Positions 32,701 to 45,110 of a DNA stretch of 64,000 nucleotides are shown one piece after another. The position numbers and the translations under genes are program-made. Under the pieces are notes generated by a model. The model was not told where the DNA came from. It saw only the letters and a program-made list of their open reading frames with translations, and ran no database searches. The DNA is from Hirudinaria manillensis (lineage: Eukaryota > Annelida > Clitellata > Hirudinida > Hirudinidae). The stretch is taken from contig CM067534.1 in the NCBI GenBank assembly GCA_034509925.1, positions 4,923,501 through 4,987,500 of the forward strand. The letters are read 5' to 3'. Numbering within the stretch: position 1 is the first letter of the stretch; each line of letters starts with the position of its first letter.

Positions 32701-35113
32701 AAATTTTGCAGACGTGTTCGATGCTCGCATTTAATTTGATTTCAATTCAATTGTTTTGAACTATCAACTATCACAATCATCATCACCTAGAGAACAGTTT
32801 CGTGTATTTTTGTTATGACTCGTGCCACGAATAGTCATGCATAGAGACTTAGTAAGTTCAAAAGGTTCAAAGTAGTTCATCGTTATTAAAAATAACGGAA
32901 GCATATTTGAAATTGTAAGTGATGTCACATGATTATTGTGATGTTACATGATATTATAAGAATTTATCAATTACTTTTACTCTTTCTATTATAAATATTA
33001 TTATATTCATTGCATTTATTTTTATAAATTGTACTTTATCAATTTATTTTCATCAGTATGTCCCCTTATCATCGTGGCCATCACTCTCGGAGTGACGAAG
33101 ACCGTCGGATATACGAGCGACAAATCGTGAGTTGAGCAGAATAAGTTTAAAAATCTATCAGGACTCTGATATTTCAAGATTTAAGTTAGGATTGTTATTA
33201 TTGTTATTATTATTATTATTGTTATTATTATTCAAAATTCTTTCTTTAAATATTATATTTTTAAGTACGATACTTTTTATTGGTTTATGTAATTAAATTT
33301 ATGAATTTATGCAACATTCACTAGGTGCTGGTTGAGCCTCAACCATGGAGTGATATGGGCTTTTGTAGGACCAGTTCTGACAATCATATTGGTTAGTTTA
33401 ATTCGTACATTCATAAGATTCATACAGTTCAATGAAAGATACTGATTCCCAATTTGCATTCCATGGACCACAATTCAAAGGAAACATAAAAAAGCATTGT
33501 CTTCTTCTTTAGTCAACATTCAATGCATCATATCTTCATGCATTGTTGCTTTATCCTGCTACAAAATGCATTGGATATTCTGAGATGTTCAGATTGTCAT
33601 TTCAATATTATTTTTTATTAATTTTTCTGGCTTATAGCGATAATGTAGTTTAATTTAGTTAATTGTTCGTTAGGCTTTTATTTATTTTAGATATTGGAAT
33701 AGACGTTCACAAATATTCATGGCCCGTGTCAATTAATCTTTAGATCAATGTCATCATCTTGGCTGTCGTGGTGGTGCGTGTGGCAGGGGCAAAGAGACCG
33801 GCAGAGAAGGACAAGGCCAGGCACAGGCTGAGGTTGGTCGACATTTTTAATGATTATTAACTGAAAACAGATGGAAATGTGACCAAATTAGACCGATTTG
33901 AGGAGCCAAGCATAGGTTGCCTCCTTAGCAGGAATAATTCCTTTTGGGCATCCTTGGTTTTGCCGTTATATTTTTTCCTTTTCCCAATTTGTGTGTTGTT
34001 GTTAATTTTGGTGTCTCCAAAAAGGTAAATAAATAAAAAATATTAATATGAATGAGCGTCATGCTAATTAGTAATGCCAATCGATTTTCGGTTAACTGTT
34101 CATAGAGCTGCCATTTGGAGCGTTTTAATCCTGACGCCGGTGCTGGGACTCACCTGGGTTTTTGGAGTCCTCTCCGTGAGCAAGGAATTGCTTGTGTTCC
34201 AGTACGTTTTTGCCATTGTGAATTCTCTCCAGGTGAGAAGATTATTGTTTAATTTATGATTTTTCTTCTTGCAATTGTGATTTTTTTCGACATTGGCTGT
34301 TCTAGGCGACGTTGAAATTCAACCGAAACTCTTTTATGGCTTTTGAATTTTTTTGACAGTAACGGGTCTATCAGAATTAAAGCCTTGTTTTCTGTTCCAG
34401 GGTCTGTTTATACTCATCTTCCATGGCTTGAGAAGCAGAAAGGTTGGAGCCGTAGGGGTTGAATGCCGTGAATGGTTGTGAATTATTAATGAATTGTGAA
34501 TGCACTGTGGATTTCAATAGGGATTTGCAATTAGATTACGTTATAATTTTGAATTGTAGACTATTTAAAGTTATATTTGAAATGTTGCTATTATTAATTA
34601 TTAAACTAATATTAATAATTGATTACAACCAAAACTACTTCATTGCAGGAGAGACCAAAATACAAATATTCAATGAAGGACAGCTCTTCTTCAAATGCCG
34701 TCAGGCAGAGGGCGCTGCACTACAATAGGGCCGACAGGATAGCCTCTCATTCCACGGCCTCCACGTCCGCCGGTTCACAGTTGGGCACCCGGAAGTCTGG
34801 CAGTGACAGCGATTCGGTTTTCGGAAACGTCACCTTCGACGATTTAATTTCGCCGATCGAAAGTCGAGCTCGAAAGGCTCGGGAAAACGGGTCGATTTTG
34901 TCGAACATCGTCGAGGAAAAGGCAGAAGAGTACGGTCGGATCTCCTCCGATTCGTCCAAATCGACCGATTCCGGCAATTCCGACGGAGCGAGCGCCACCG
35001 GTTCTAATTTGGAGTTCGTAAATTCAGAAAGAAATCCCTCGCAATTGAGAGCGCGGCAGACGCCCGGCGTCGACGCGCGGCACAAAAACAAATCGCGACT
35101 CTCGTCTTGTTGA
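22986..35113 (+). CDS. Adhesion GPCR with chitin-binding, mucin-like, Ig, HormR and GAIN domains
   Basis: Twenty-six exons give 1302 residues with all phases matching. Starts are 22986, 23092, 24561, 24898, 25064, 25752, 26145, 26771, 27175, 27572, 28066, 28554, 28979, 29319, 29875, 30224, 31376, 31800, 32098, 32418, 33057, 33325, 33744, 34106, 34401 and 34649. Order: signal peptide ([10 protein letters not shown]); peritrophin-A/CBM14 domain (about 23-75, [10 protein letters not shown]); Ser/Thr-rich mucin region (about 85-277); second CBM14-like domain (280-343); two Ig domains (345-555; FYCSF, SLTCKM, NVTCSA, LNVTCV); HormR (557-618; [20 protein letters not shown]); GAIN (619-880). The GPS reads [28 protein letters not shown], with predicted cleavage L883/T884. 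Seven helices (896-1148) include [14 protein letters not shown] and [13 protein letters not shown]. The tail is Ser-rich. The 7TM half is certain. The join of the chitin-binding half to Ig1 uses a 68-bp intron (24996-25063) with a weak GTTGGA donor. Without it the first half stops at 25004-25006 and the receptor lacks a signal peptide. Confidence 0.82.
24295..24356. repeat. 19-bp perfect inverted repeat in an AT-rich tract
   Basis: Left arm 24295-24313 (ATATACATATATTGAACAA) and right arm 24338-24356 are exact reverse complements around an AT-rich loop. They lie in the intron before the second chitin-binding exon. Confidence 0.9.
29164..29290. repeat. 39-bp tandem repeat, three copies plus a partial
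   Basis: Units begin at 29164, 29203, 29242 and 29281 (partial) and start CATATTACAAATTAATTGTA. The array lies in the intron after exon 13 of the receptor gene. Confidence 0.9.
31149..31313. repeat. About 22-bp AT-rich tandem repeat
   Basis: Repeated GCAATATATTTATAATATAT units alternate with a TTATAAATGA variant. They are intronic, between the two GPS exons of the receptor gene. Confidence 0.85.
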
Positions 35114-35771
35114 GATGTCGTGCTGTGAAATCGTCAAGAAAAGTTAATGCAATTTTCATCTCGAATCATGATCCCAATTATTATATTATTTTATTTTATT
35201 ATTTTATTTTTCTCTATGAAATTCTTGTCTCAAAATTTCATAATTTTGCTATTTGTTTAAAAACGTTTTCAGTGTAAGGTGGTTCGCTGGTTCTATAATC
35301 TCTAGTCTATTACCTCTTGTTTAATGCTGTGATGATGATGATTATGATGGCGATGCATTGTTTTGGAAAATATACAAGTGACCCTGACATTTGACATTTA
35401 AGGAACGATCTTTTGTTATTTATTTGAATTAAATCTTATTATTATTTTATTTATTGATTTATTGCTTTGAATTACATCTTCACACCTTTCAAATACTTCT
35501 TAATTAAGAACATGATCATTTTAATTCTTCAAGCTCCTTAAAATTTAAAAAAAAATCCTTTGTGAAAAGACTATCAGGATAAAATCAATTGCTGACTGTC
35601 AGCACGAAAGAAGCCTTTCATAGAAACAAACAAAAAAGGATATTTACAATTACTTCAGATATTTGAACTTTCCTATATGACTATGATTCTTGTATTTCTT
35701 TGATTGTGTATTTAGATTCGTCGGTGGAGAGTTTGCGGTTTTGAGATCACATTAAGCCTCTCACCTCAAAA

Positions 35772-35828
35772 ATGGCGGACGTTCCAAGAAATGTTGAAGA
35801 TCAAATGTCGGCTACAATACACTCGATT
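35772..35828 (+). CDS. Possible first coding exon of an unknown gene
   Basis: AAAAATGGCG opens 19 codons (MADVPRNVEDQMSATIHSI) ending exactly at a consensus donor, ATT|GTAAGG. The start context and donor are both good. One possible continuation, an acceptor at 39181 opening EFKNSTCKSPIAPFV before a stop, is in phase but 3.4 kb away and unconvincing. It may equally be chance or a 5' exon whose partner I cannot see. Confidence 0.25.
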
Positions 35829-35999
35829 GTAAGGTGCAGTGCTGTGCCGAAGGCGTGTTTTCGGTTTGATGGCTTAATTAGATTTGAAAAATAATAATAT
35901 AACAGTAATAATAACAATAATAGTCATTTAAATTGCTTAAACGACTGAATATGTCAAAGATCACCAAATAAGTTGGAACATTTATTTTCATTGATGTTC

Positions 36000-36065
36000 A
36001 GCGCCCTTGTAGCTCACGCGCACGGCGCTATATAAATGACATATTATTATTATTATTATTATTAT
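36000..36065 (+). repeat. SINE-like 3' end with (ATT)n tail
   Basis: CGGCGCTATATAAATGACAT leads straight into (ATT)n. GCGCTATATAAAT followed by an ATT or AT-rich tail is a layout typical of tRNA-derived SINE 3' ends in marine invertebrates. The 5' tRNA-like part is missing or degenerate. Confidence 0.4.
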
Positions 36066-36540
36066 GTTAAGTTCCATTTATTTCCCTGGAAATTTTGTAA
36101 TTACAGTCGAAAAGAGACAGAAATTTTGGCAACATACTTTGGCTTTCGCGTTATGGACTTTCAGAATTGTTGAATGATTACATTGCGGCAGCAGTTATCG
36201 ACTGAGACATTCACCGCTCATTCGGTTAACTTGCAATGAGTAACATTACTATGTAATAAATTAATAATTTTACAATCTCAAACCAATGTTTTAGTGGCTT
36301 TTAAAGTTTACAACCACGACTTAATAAATTCGATTTAATAATTTAAATTTAATAAATTAAATTTAATAAATTTGAACTTTTAATAAAACATTATTAGACA
36401 TTAATTCACTGTTGATGAATTACGAATTGTCCTGACAATGAACAGTGAATTTTTTTTCGAATGAAGTCTCCAAAAATGATTCTTAGGCTACCGAATTAAA
36501 TATTTGATTTCTCATAAATCTTCTCCCATGAGATTAAAAT

Positions 36541-36663
36541 AAAGTTACATTAAGATTAAAAGTGCACCGAAGGATTAAGAATTTAAAAAAATATATGTAT
36601 ATATGTACATATATAAAGTTATATTAAGATTAAAAGTGCATCGAAGGATTAAGAATTTATAAA
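36541..36663. repeat. 74-bp direct duplication
   Basis: A segment beginning AAAGTTACATTAAGATTAAA recurs 74 bp later with two or three changes. The copies are separated by ATATGTAC-rich spacers. Confidence 0.85.
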
Positions 36664-37976
36664 AATAAATAAATATATATATATATGTATGTACATATAT
36701 TGCATCTTAGCCAAAGTCATTCATTTCATTTTTCAAATTACGTTTACAAAGGTTGCCATGGTTGCAAATAATGTTAAATGACCTCGAACTCGTTTGCATC
36801 CAAAGACATTAAATAAGACTGATGAAAGCACATTTATTTTGTTGTGTAATCGTAATTCTGGTTGAATTAAATCACGGATTGTTCAGAATTGTCGAGAATT
36901 TCTTATTTTTTTTGTTTAAAATCACTGAAATTGATTTAATTAAATTTAATTAAAAGGCAATTCTTTACTGTAGGATATTTAATCTTCTTTCAATTACAAT
37001 CCTGATTCCTTTCCAGCCATTAATAATTTGATTAATAATTTAATAATAATAATGATAATAATATTATTAATAATAATAGTAATAATAATAATAATTTGCT
37101 ACTAATAATAATAATAATTTACTACTACTAATAATAATAACTTAATAATATTAATAATAATCAACAATCCATACAATTCGAGGACGTTTTGTCATTCAAT
37201 TGATTGTTATCAACCTCAAAGGAACTCTTACAAGCTTATCAAAATTCTCACGATAGAAAGATATGAACTCTGCATTATGAGGCCTTTTTAAAAATTAGAC
37301 ATAAACTACTTAAAAGATGGTAAATAACCCCTCGTCCTGTAAAATCATTTCTTATATTCATACGAATTTTCTTCGATGCCAACAATGCAACAAAATCATA
37401 ATTTGCATATGATTCATTCAAAGCAATTTAACAAAGAATTATTTGTTATTTATATAAAATATTAACCCAATTCTGTGACATTTCATATTTTTAAAATTGA
37501 TTTACAGTCATGAATTCATTCAAACGGATGATTGTCAAGAAATACTTAAAACCACGGCATAACAATTCAGTACAGAATAGAAAAACGAACAACATTTGGT
37601 TGAACAACAATTGGTTGTACAACTTGATTCTGTACAAATAACTGATTAATAAATTCTGTACTCTCCAAGTAATATTCGAATTTAGCAAATAAAAATTACC
37701 ATGAAAATTAAATTTTTAAATTACTTTTAAGCAGTGTATGTCTCTAATCACTAATATTTTTTAATTAATTTATATTTAATAATCACATTTTATTTATTAA
37801 GAATTATTTTGAAGGTATGTAAGGCCTAGTTTATTTAACATTTAATTATGTTTAATAATAACTTATCTATTTATTTCAATAACAATTAATTCATTTAATT
37901 AAGTAAATAATATTTTATTAATTTTAATAATAATAATAATTTAATTATCTGTAATAATAATAATAATAACAAAGTA

Positions 37977-38014
<38 letters not shown>

Positions 38015-38017
38015 GTA

Positions 38018-38048
<31 letters not shown>

Positions 38049-38239
38049 ACTTAAAAAGAACCGAACAACTACCTGCCAAAGTATGATTATTAAACGTCAT
38101 AAAAATAGAGAAAGCACTCTTTTAGTGTTTATAATCGAAATTATTTGCAATTTATTATATTCATTTATTATAATTAATTGTTAATCATAATAAATTATCA
38201 GAATAACGAATGTAGGAAAAGCAATGCATTAATATTAAA

Positions 38240-38374
38240 CCACAGGTTTATAAAATAATAAATTTATAAATACTATTTACATAACATTCTAATATATATA
38301 TTATAATATTATATTATTAAACCACGTGTTTATAAAATAATAAAGTTATAAATACTATTTACATAACATTCTAA
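38240..38374. repeat. About 77-bp direct duplication
   Basis: Two copies of a segment containing TTTATAAAATAATAAA and ACTATTTACATAACATTCTA. They are divergent only at a few positions. Confidence 0.8.
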
Positions 38375-39431
38375 AATTTGAGTGTAACTTCATGATAAAT
38401 AACATGAGTTATGATGAAAAATGAATATTTCCTATCTATGTTGATCTATCTATGCATAATATTCATCGTGTATGGTAACTTATAATTGTTTTATTTTTCA
38501 AATAATTTTAAAATTTGTTGCTATAGTAATACAAATGTTCTTGTTGATCGCAGAACAATCGGAAGAACAAATTAAATAGGTCAAGAAATTGATAAAGACA
38601 AACGAATTATAATCTTTATTATCCTGATATCTGGTATTTCCTTGATTCATTTTACGACGTTGTGTTTTTATCAGCCCATATAATCATATATAATCAATCA
38701 TATGTTGTCACATTTAATCACATATCATCATATATAATGTAACACATATAATCACATATCATCATATATATTATAAAATATGATCATATATCATCAAATA
38801 TATTATCACATATAATCACATAACACTATATATGTATATGAACACAACATATCATGTAAAATGATAACATTAATATCACCACATTAATCACCTCATACCA
38901 CCCACAACATCTCACACGTATCTCATTTCAAGGTCTCAAATCCCGAACGCATTGTCTCCTGACAGTGTTGATAAGATAATAAATAAATAAATTAATATAT
39001 ATTTACATTATTATTATAAATAATAATTACTAATTATAATTAATATAATATATATATTTACATTATTATTATTATAAATAATAATAATAATTATTATAAA
39101 TTATTTATATATCAATAAATAAATGATTTTAATTATGATTATAATTCCTTAAGAAGCGTTATTAATGACATCGTCCTCACAGGAATTCAAGAACAGCACG
39201 TGCAAGTCTCCAATTGCACCATTTGTGCCTTTGTTCATTTGAATATTCATTAGCTTTTCTGTAGGCGTGGACAGGCCTCTGGTTATAAATAGATTAATGA
39301 ATATTATGATTTATTATAATTAATGCTAAAAGTAATTATGTAAATTTTACTTATATAAGTATATATAAATATAAGCCAAGATAATCTTAACAGATTAACA
39401 GACCTTAGTACCTTAAAGCAAGAATGAAGTA

Positions 39432-39433
<2 letters not shown>

Positions 39434-39467
<34 letters not shown>

Positions 39468-39517
39468 GATTATTATTATGATTATTATTATGATTATTAT
39501 TATGATGGTTATTGTTG

Positions 39518-39590
<73 letters not shown>
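39434..39590. repeat. (ATT)n microsatellite with ATG/GTT interruptions
   Basis: About 157 bp of trinucleotide repeat, the longest pure run at 39519-39590. The 107-codon open frame here is its translation. Confidence 0.95.
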
Positions 39591-39591
<1 letters not shown>

Positions 39592-40018
39592 AATAACTCA
39601 TTCTATTCAAGACAAATAAACTCAGTACTTGTCGTCGAGTGGCGCTTTGAGAGAAGAAACGTAAAAATATTCAAACTCCTTTATTCCAACAACAATAATA
39701 TTATTATATATTTTATAATGATATTATTATATTTATTTACATTATAATGATATTATTATTATTTATTATTTATATATTAATGACAATTATTTGTTATAGT
39801 TATTGTTGTTGCTTATAATTATTATTAATAACACAACCACACTGGACAAATATCAGAGAAATTTACTAATAAGCATTTACAAGGCTTCAATGCACATTTT
39901 TGTGGCGCCACATTAAAGGCCTTCTTTGAAGACAAGAATGTTCAACATTTGCTCATCAGGCGTTCAATCGTTGGTTGAAAAGAATTGAACTGATTGAATT
40001 GACATTCTGAATGCACGA

Positions 40019-40124
40019 TTGAACGAGAGAATGACTGAATGAATGAATGAATAAATGAATGAATAAATGAATGAATAAATGAATGACTGAATGAATGAAT
40101 GAATAAATAAATGAATGAATGAAG
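40019..40124. repeat. (GAAT/AAAT)n tetranucleotide repeat
   Basis: GAATGAATGAATAAAT-type repeats. The minus-strand frame of HSFI repeats is a by-product. Confidence 0.9.
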
Positions 40125-41348
40125 AAATATTTCAAAAAGCATTTAAATCACGTCAGTAATTCATGAGAAAAGTCACAAAATTTGATACATTTTGTTTGCT
40201 GATTTCAGTCACAACTGGGAATGCAAGTCGTGAGATGAAGTCAATCATCATCATCACCACCATCATCATCATCATCTGTCAATACGTTTGTCTGTTCCTC
40301 TCTATGTTTCTCTGTGACTGTGATTGTTTATTTCCTTTTGTCCGTATCTGATAATTCTTTGTAATTCTGCTGATAAATATATTAACAGGAATAAAGAATA
40401 ATTATTTAATTAATGATAAAAATTAAATGAAGACGACGATGACGACGATGATGATGATAATAGCAACGGTTAATCAAAAATTTTATTTGGGAAAAGCATA
40501 AAAATGAGTTTGAAGAAATTTCTAATTAAGTAAACAAATTGTTTGCCTAAGGTTGCAGGCAGTGGATTCTCAAAGGAACCTCCAATGTTAGCCCTGTGCA
40601 AGTTCACGCTTGAGCGAACATTCAACACGCTTCGATGAATACTTTTAGAGGCTTCAACGTGGCTTTGCAATAATTTGAAATAAATTATTTCAAATAAATT
40701 CTTAAAAATTAAAGTTTTGTTTAATTTATTGAATAATTGAATGTAAATCAATAGAAATTGATTTAATAATTATAATGATAAACTTGTTACTTGTTAATAT
40801 TAAAGTCAGGCATTGTTGACTTATTGTTAAGCCTTGTAAATAAAGCACTGCACTGCCATATTGTATTTGTTCTGTGGACCTTCAGTTGTTATCCTTGGGC
40901 GTTGTCTTTTAAACTTCATTTTGGTTCTTCAAGTGTTCAATTGTATTATTATGAATGATAATATTATAATAAGATATTATAATGATATTATTATTATTAT
41001 TATTAATTTTGTTGTTATTATTATTAACAACAACAACAACAACATCATATTTTATTATTAATATATCTAACTAACAAGCTAATGGTCACTGTTGGCGATG
41101 AAATAAGGTATGTTTCCAGAAAAGAGGTCGCCGTCTTGTACTAAATTTTGTTCCTAAATACGAGATAAGCTTATTTTTCTTCCAAAAGGCAATAATATTT
41201 ATTGCTTTATTACAGAAAAATGGTATTTAAGAGGGCAAGATTGAAGTCGTTTATTATTGCAATAAATTAAAAGTAATTTTTTTTTTAAATTTATTTTATC
41301 CAATTTCAATAACGTCATTTTTCTCAGTTACTTGCAATTCTTTCTCCT

Positions 41349-41470
41349 TAGGTTAGGGTTACGGTTAGGGTTAGGGATTAGGTTAGGGTTAGGTTAGGTT
41401 AGGGTTAGGTTAGGGTTAGGTTAGGGTTAGGTTAGGGTTAGGTTAGGGTTAGGTTAGGGTTAGGTTAGGT
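41349..41470. repeat. Interstitial telomere-like array
   Basis: After a short degenerate lead-in, about ten copies of an 11-bp unit (TTAGGGTTAGG) run in one orientation and end sharply at ATCCAAG. The unit alternates the six-base TTAGGG and five-base TTAGG forms. It lies in the gene-poor region, far from either window edge. Confidence 0.95.
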
Positions 41471-42189
41471 ATCCAAGTAAATGCCATCCCAAGACCTCAA
41501 TTATTGTTTAAATTACGGGGAAATATTATAGAAATAAGTTTGGAATAATTTCGCAATTTTCGTTCGCATTTATAAAGCCGATCCAAAACCCCATTATCCC
41601 TCCAAAAGAATTTAAAGACAATCGAGTTTTATTAATGAACCGTTCTTCAAGATTCACTGATCGACACTGCTTGACGATGACGATGACTACGATGACGACG
41701 ACGATGATGACGCCAAGGTGAGAGTTGATGACAACGAAGATGATAATGATGGCGACAATTACAACAACAACAACAAGATTAGTGTTTTAAATGTGATCGT
41801 AAAAGTTTAAGTAAATTTTTAATATCCCTAAAAACTTCAATAAAGCCATTCATTCGATAGGAGCGCAACCAAAAGTCTCTTTTATTTTTTTTGTACTTGA
41901 CTTTAAGACGTCAATGACGTGTCAATGACGCGAATGAATTTATGAATGCTTGCAGGGACTTCAAAAAGTAGCTTTTGAAAAGCCGTTTATGATGCAACCG
42001 AATGAATTCACTTTTAATCACAGCAGCCGTCTACGTTTTATGAATGGCGATGTTCTTTTTTATAAGAAATAAAAAAAGCTTGCTTTGATTTTCGTCGTTT
42101 CATGCGTTCTTAGCGGGGCAATGGATGACAGAGGGTAGACCCGGCTAATCATGTTTTCTTCGATATAAGGACGTTTGTAGCGACTGAAT

Positions 42190-42370
42190 ATTTTCATAAA
42201 TATAAATATATTTTCAAAAATATAAACATATTTTCATAAATATAAATAAATACATTTCCAAAAAACATGAATATATTTTCATAAACATGAATATATTTCC
42301 ATAAACATGAATATATTTCCATAAATATGAATAAATTTTCATAAATATGAATACATTTTCATAAATAAAT
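42190..42370. repeat. About 20-bp AT-rich tandem repeat
   Basis: Degenerate units of the form ATATTTTCATAAATATAAAT and ATATTTCCATAAACATGA. They end in a short AT dinucleotide run. Confidence 0.85.
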
Positions 42371-42602
42371 ACATATATATATATTTATATTTTCGAACGT
42401 CCAGCATGAGATAATATACCCGCGACAACAATGGCCACTCGCATTAATTATTGGTTGGGAATGAAAACCGACAGAAATTATGCGAAAGCAATCTCACGAT
42501 TTGCTGTACTTAGAGTCTTAGAGTCTTGGGTGTTTAGTACTTTTTATTGGAGTACAACCTCAGCGTATTCTTATGAATGCAATTTAAACATTACGTGAAT
42601 AT

Positions 42603-43030
42603 TATTATTAATTAATTAATTATTAATTGAATTAATGAATTGTTAATTGAATTAATGAATTGTTAATTGAATTAATGAATCATTAATTGAATTAATGAAT
42701 CATTAATTGAATTAATGAATTATTAATTGAATTAATGAATTATTAATTGAATTAATGAATTATTAATTGAATTAATGAATTATTAATTAAATTAATGAAT
42801 TGTTATTAAGTTAATGAATTATTAATTAAATTAATGAATTATTAATTGAATTAATGAATTGTTAATTAAATGAATGAATTATTAATTAAGTTTATGAATT
42901 ATTAATTAAATTAATTAATTAGCAATTTAAATTAATTAAGTACTAATGGATTTTTAATTAAATTAATGGATTATTAATTAAATCAATGAATTATTAAATT
43001 AAATTATTTAATTATTAATTAAATTAATGC
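42603..43030. repeat. 21-bp minisatellite of about 20 units
   Basis: Units of the form TTAATTGAATTAATGAATTAT repeat from 42603 and decay after about 42900. Central copies are almost identical. No coding signal. Confidence 0.9.
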
Positions 43031-43733
43031 GAATAAAAAGCTTTAAAAATCATTTTTCTTTTTAATGCAGGAACTCGAAACTTATTAAATATTACGACAC
43101 GATTCTTACTCTGAGACTCTGAGATCCACGGATTCTTTATTCTTGAGCTGTTGACGTAAATACCGGCCATTTGCATTTTGCAAACGAATTTTCTGTTCCC
43201 ATAATTTTCTATAATTTTCCCTAAATTATTAAATATTCAAACATCTGATTCCAGTCTATTCCCCTCTTTCCAACTCATTTTTGGAAAACTTTGAAGTGAT
43301 CACATTAAAATGGCATTGCATTCATTATGTGGCGCAGACTATTTAAATATAATATTAATATAACATAATATTAATGTTATAATTACAATATAATATTATA
43401 ATATATATACAACATATGATTACAATATAATATTATAATATCTAATATTAATGTATAATTACAATATAAATTTATTTATTATGTATATTTGATATTAATA
43501 TATTATTATTATATAATTGATATTGATGCAGTGAATTAATGTTATTCATAATTTATTATTGAATAAGATTCCAAGCGTAAGCACTTATTATTATATCACG
43601 CAACTTATTCTCAGAATGTAATTCACATTTAATAAATAAATAAATTAAAAATTCAATTTATCATTTGTAAGTCCTGTGCAACTTCTGTACCATAAATAAT
43701 CGTATCAATAAAAACTCTGTCCTTTCAAAGGAC

Positions 43734-43758
43734 GATGATGATGATGATGATGATGGTG

Positions 43759-43836
<78 letters not shown>

Positions 43837-43866
43837 GTAATAATAATAACAATAATAATAATAATA
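43734..43866. repeat. (GAT)n then (AAT)n microsatellite
   Basis: A run of GAT units changes to AAT/ATA units. The poly-Leu minus-strand frame is its translation. Confidence 0.95.
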
Positions 43867-45110
43867 CAGCTGTAATAATTATATATATATGTTTATTTAT
43901 TTATACCGTGTGATTCATTTGACATGACAAATTGTGACCGTCTGATAACACGATCTGAGGGATGACAATCATTTCTGGGATGTTTATGTTAATATAACTT
44001 TTATTTGTATAAACATGACACACGATACAAACATATGTTTGAATTAGGCCCCTTGCAAACAAAGCATACCCCGATGAGTATAAATACAAATATAAATGTA
44101 TTATAATAATCGATTGGTAATAATTTTATTATAATTGATTTTATTTTATTATAATTGTATTATTTTATTAATAAGTTAATAATTTCATTAAATATTATAT
44201 ATGAGAATATTATCATATTATATTATATATGAAAATAAATATAAATATAAATGTATTAAAACAATCAATTGTTAATGACTTTATTAAATTTAATTTATTT
44301 TATTATAATTTTATTATTAAGTTAATAATTTTATTATATTTTATTTTAATTTTTGTTCTCTAAATAAATATATATTTTCGATTTTCCACAATATTGAAAT
44401 ATTGATATTAATATTATTGAATAAATTATTCCACCAAAATGTGATTGAAGGCACATTATGGTTCCACATTACATTGGAACATTAAACTTGACAGCTAATA
44501 ATTTATAAATAAAAATTATCTTTCATATTTATATATTATATTTACTTGAAACTGGCTAACATTCTTCTGAATTCATAAATAATAATTAATGATTTAATTA
44601 AATTAATCGTTTAATAATTTAATATTTGATTAATAATTTATTGTAATAATAACAATATTTTATATAATAATAATATTTGATTAATAATTTAACATTTGTT
44701 TAGTAATTTAATATTTTATGAATAATTCAAGTCGTCCTCAGAAATACGCATGTATTTATATTTTTTATATTCAACACGATTCTTCCTCCGGGATTTCCCA
44801 GTGTCATTCGGTGCGGGCATTGAAGTAGTCAATAATAACAATAATAACTGACAGCACTGATTGTCACAAATTATTAACTAAACATGCTAAACTATATTAT
44901 TAACAATATTATTAAGTAAATATGCTTAAGAGTGACTAAAAAATACTTATTCAGACTTTTAATTTGAGAGGTTAGCTTACCCCTTGTGACCCCTTGTCTA
45001 CAATTATAATACGGAATAAATAGCGACAATAATATTAACTAGGTTTATAATAATAATAAAATAAATAATAATAATAATAATAATAATATCAATTGACGAA
45101 GTACAAGAAA

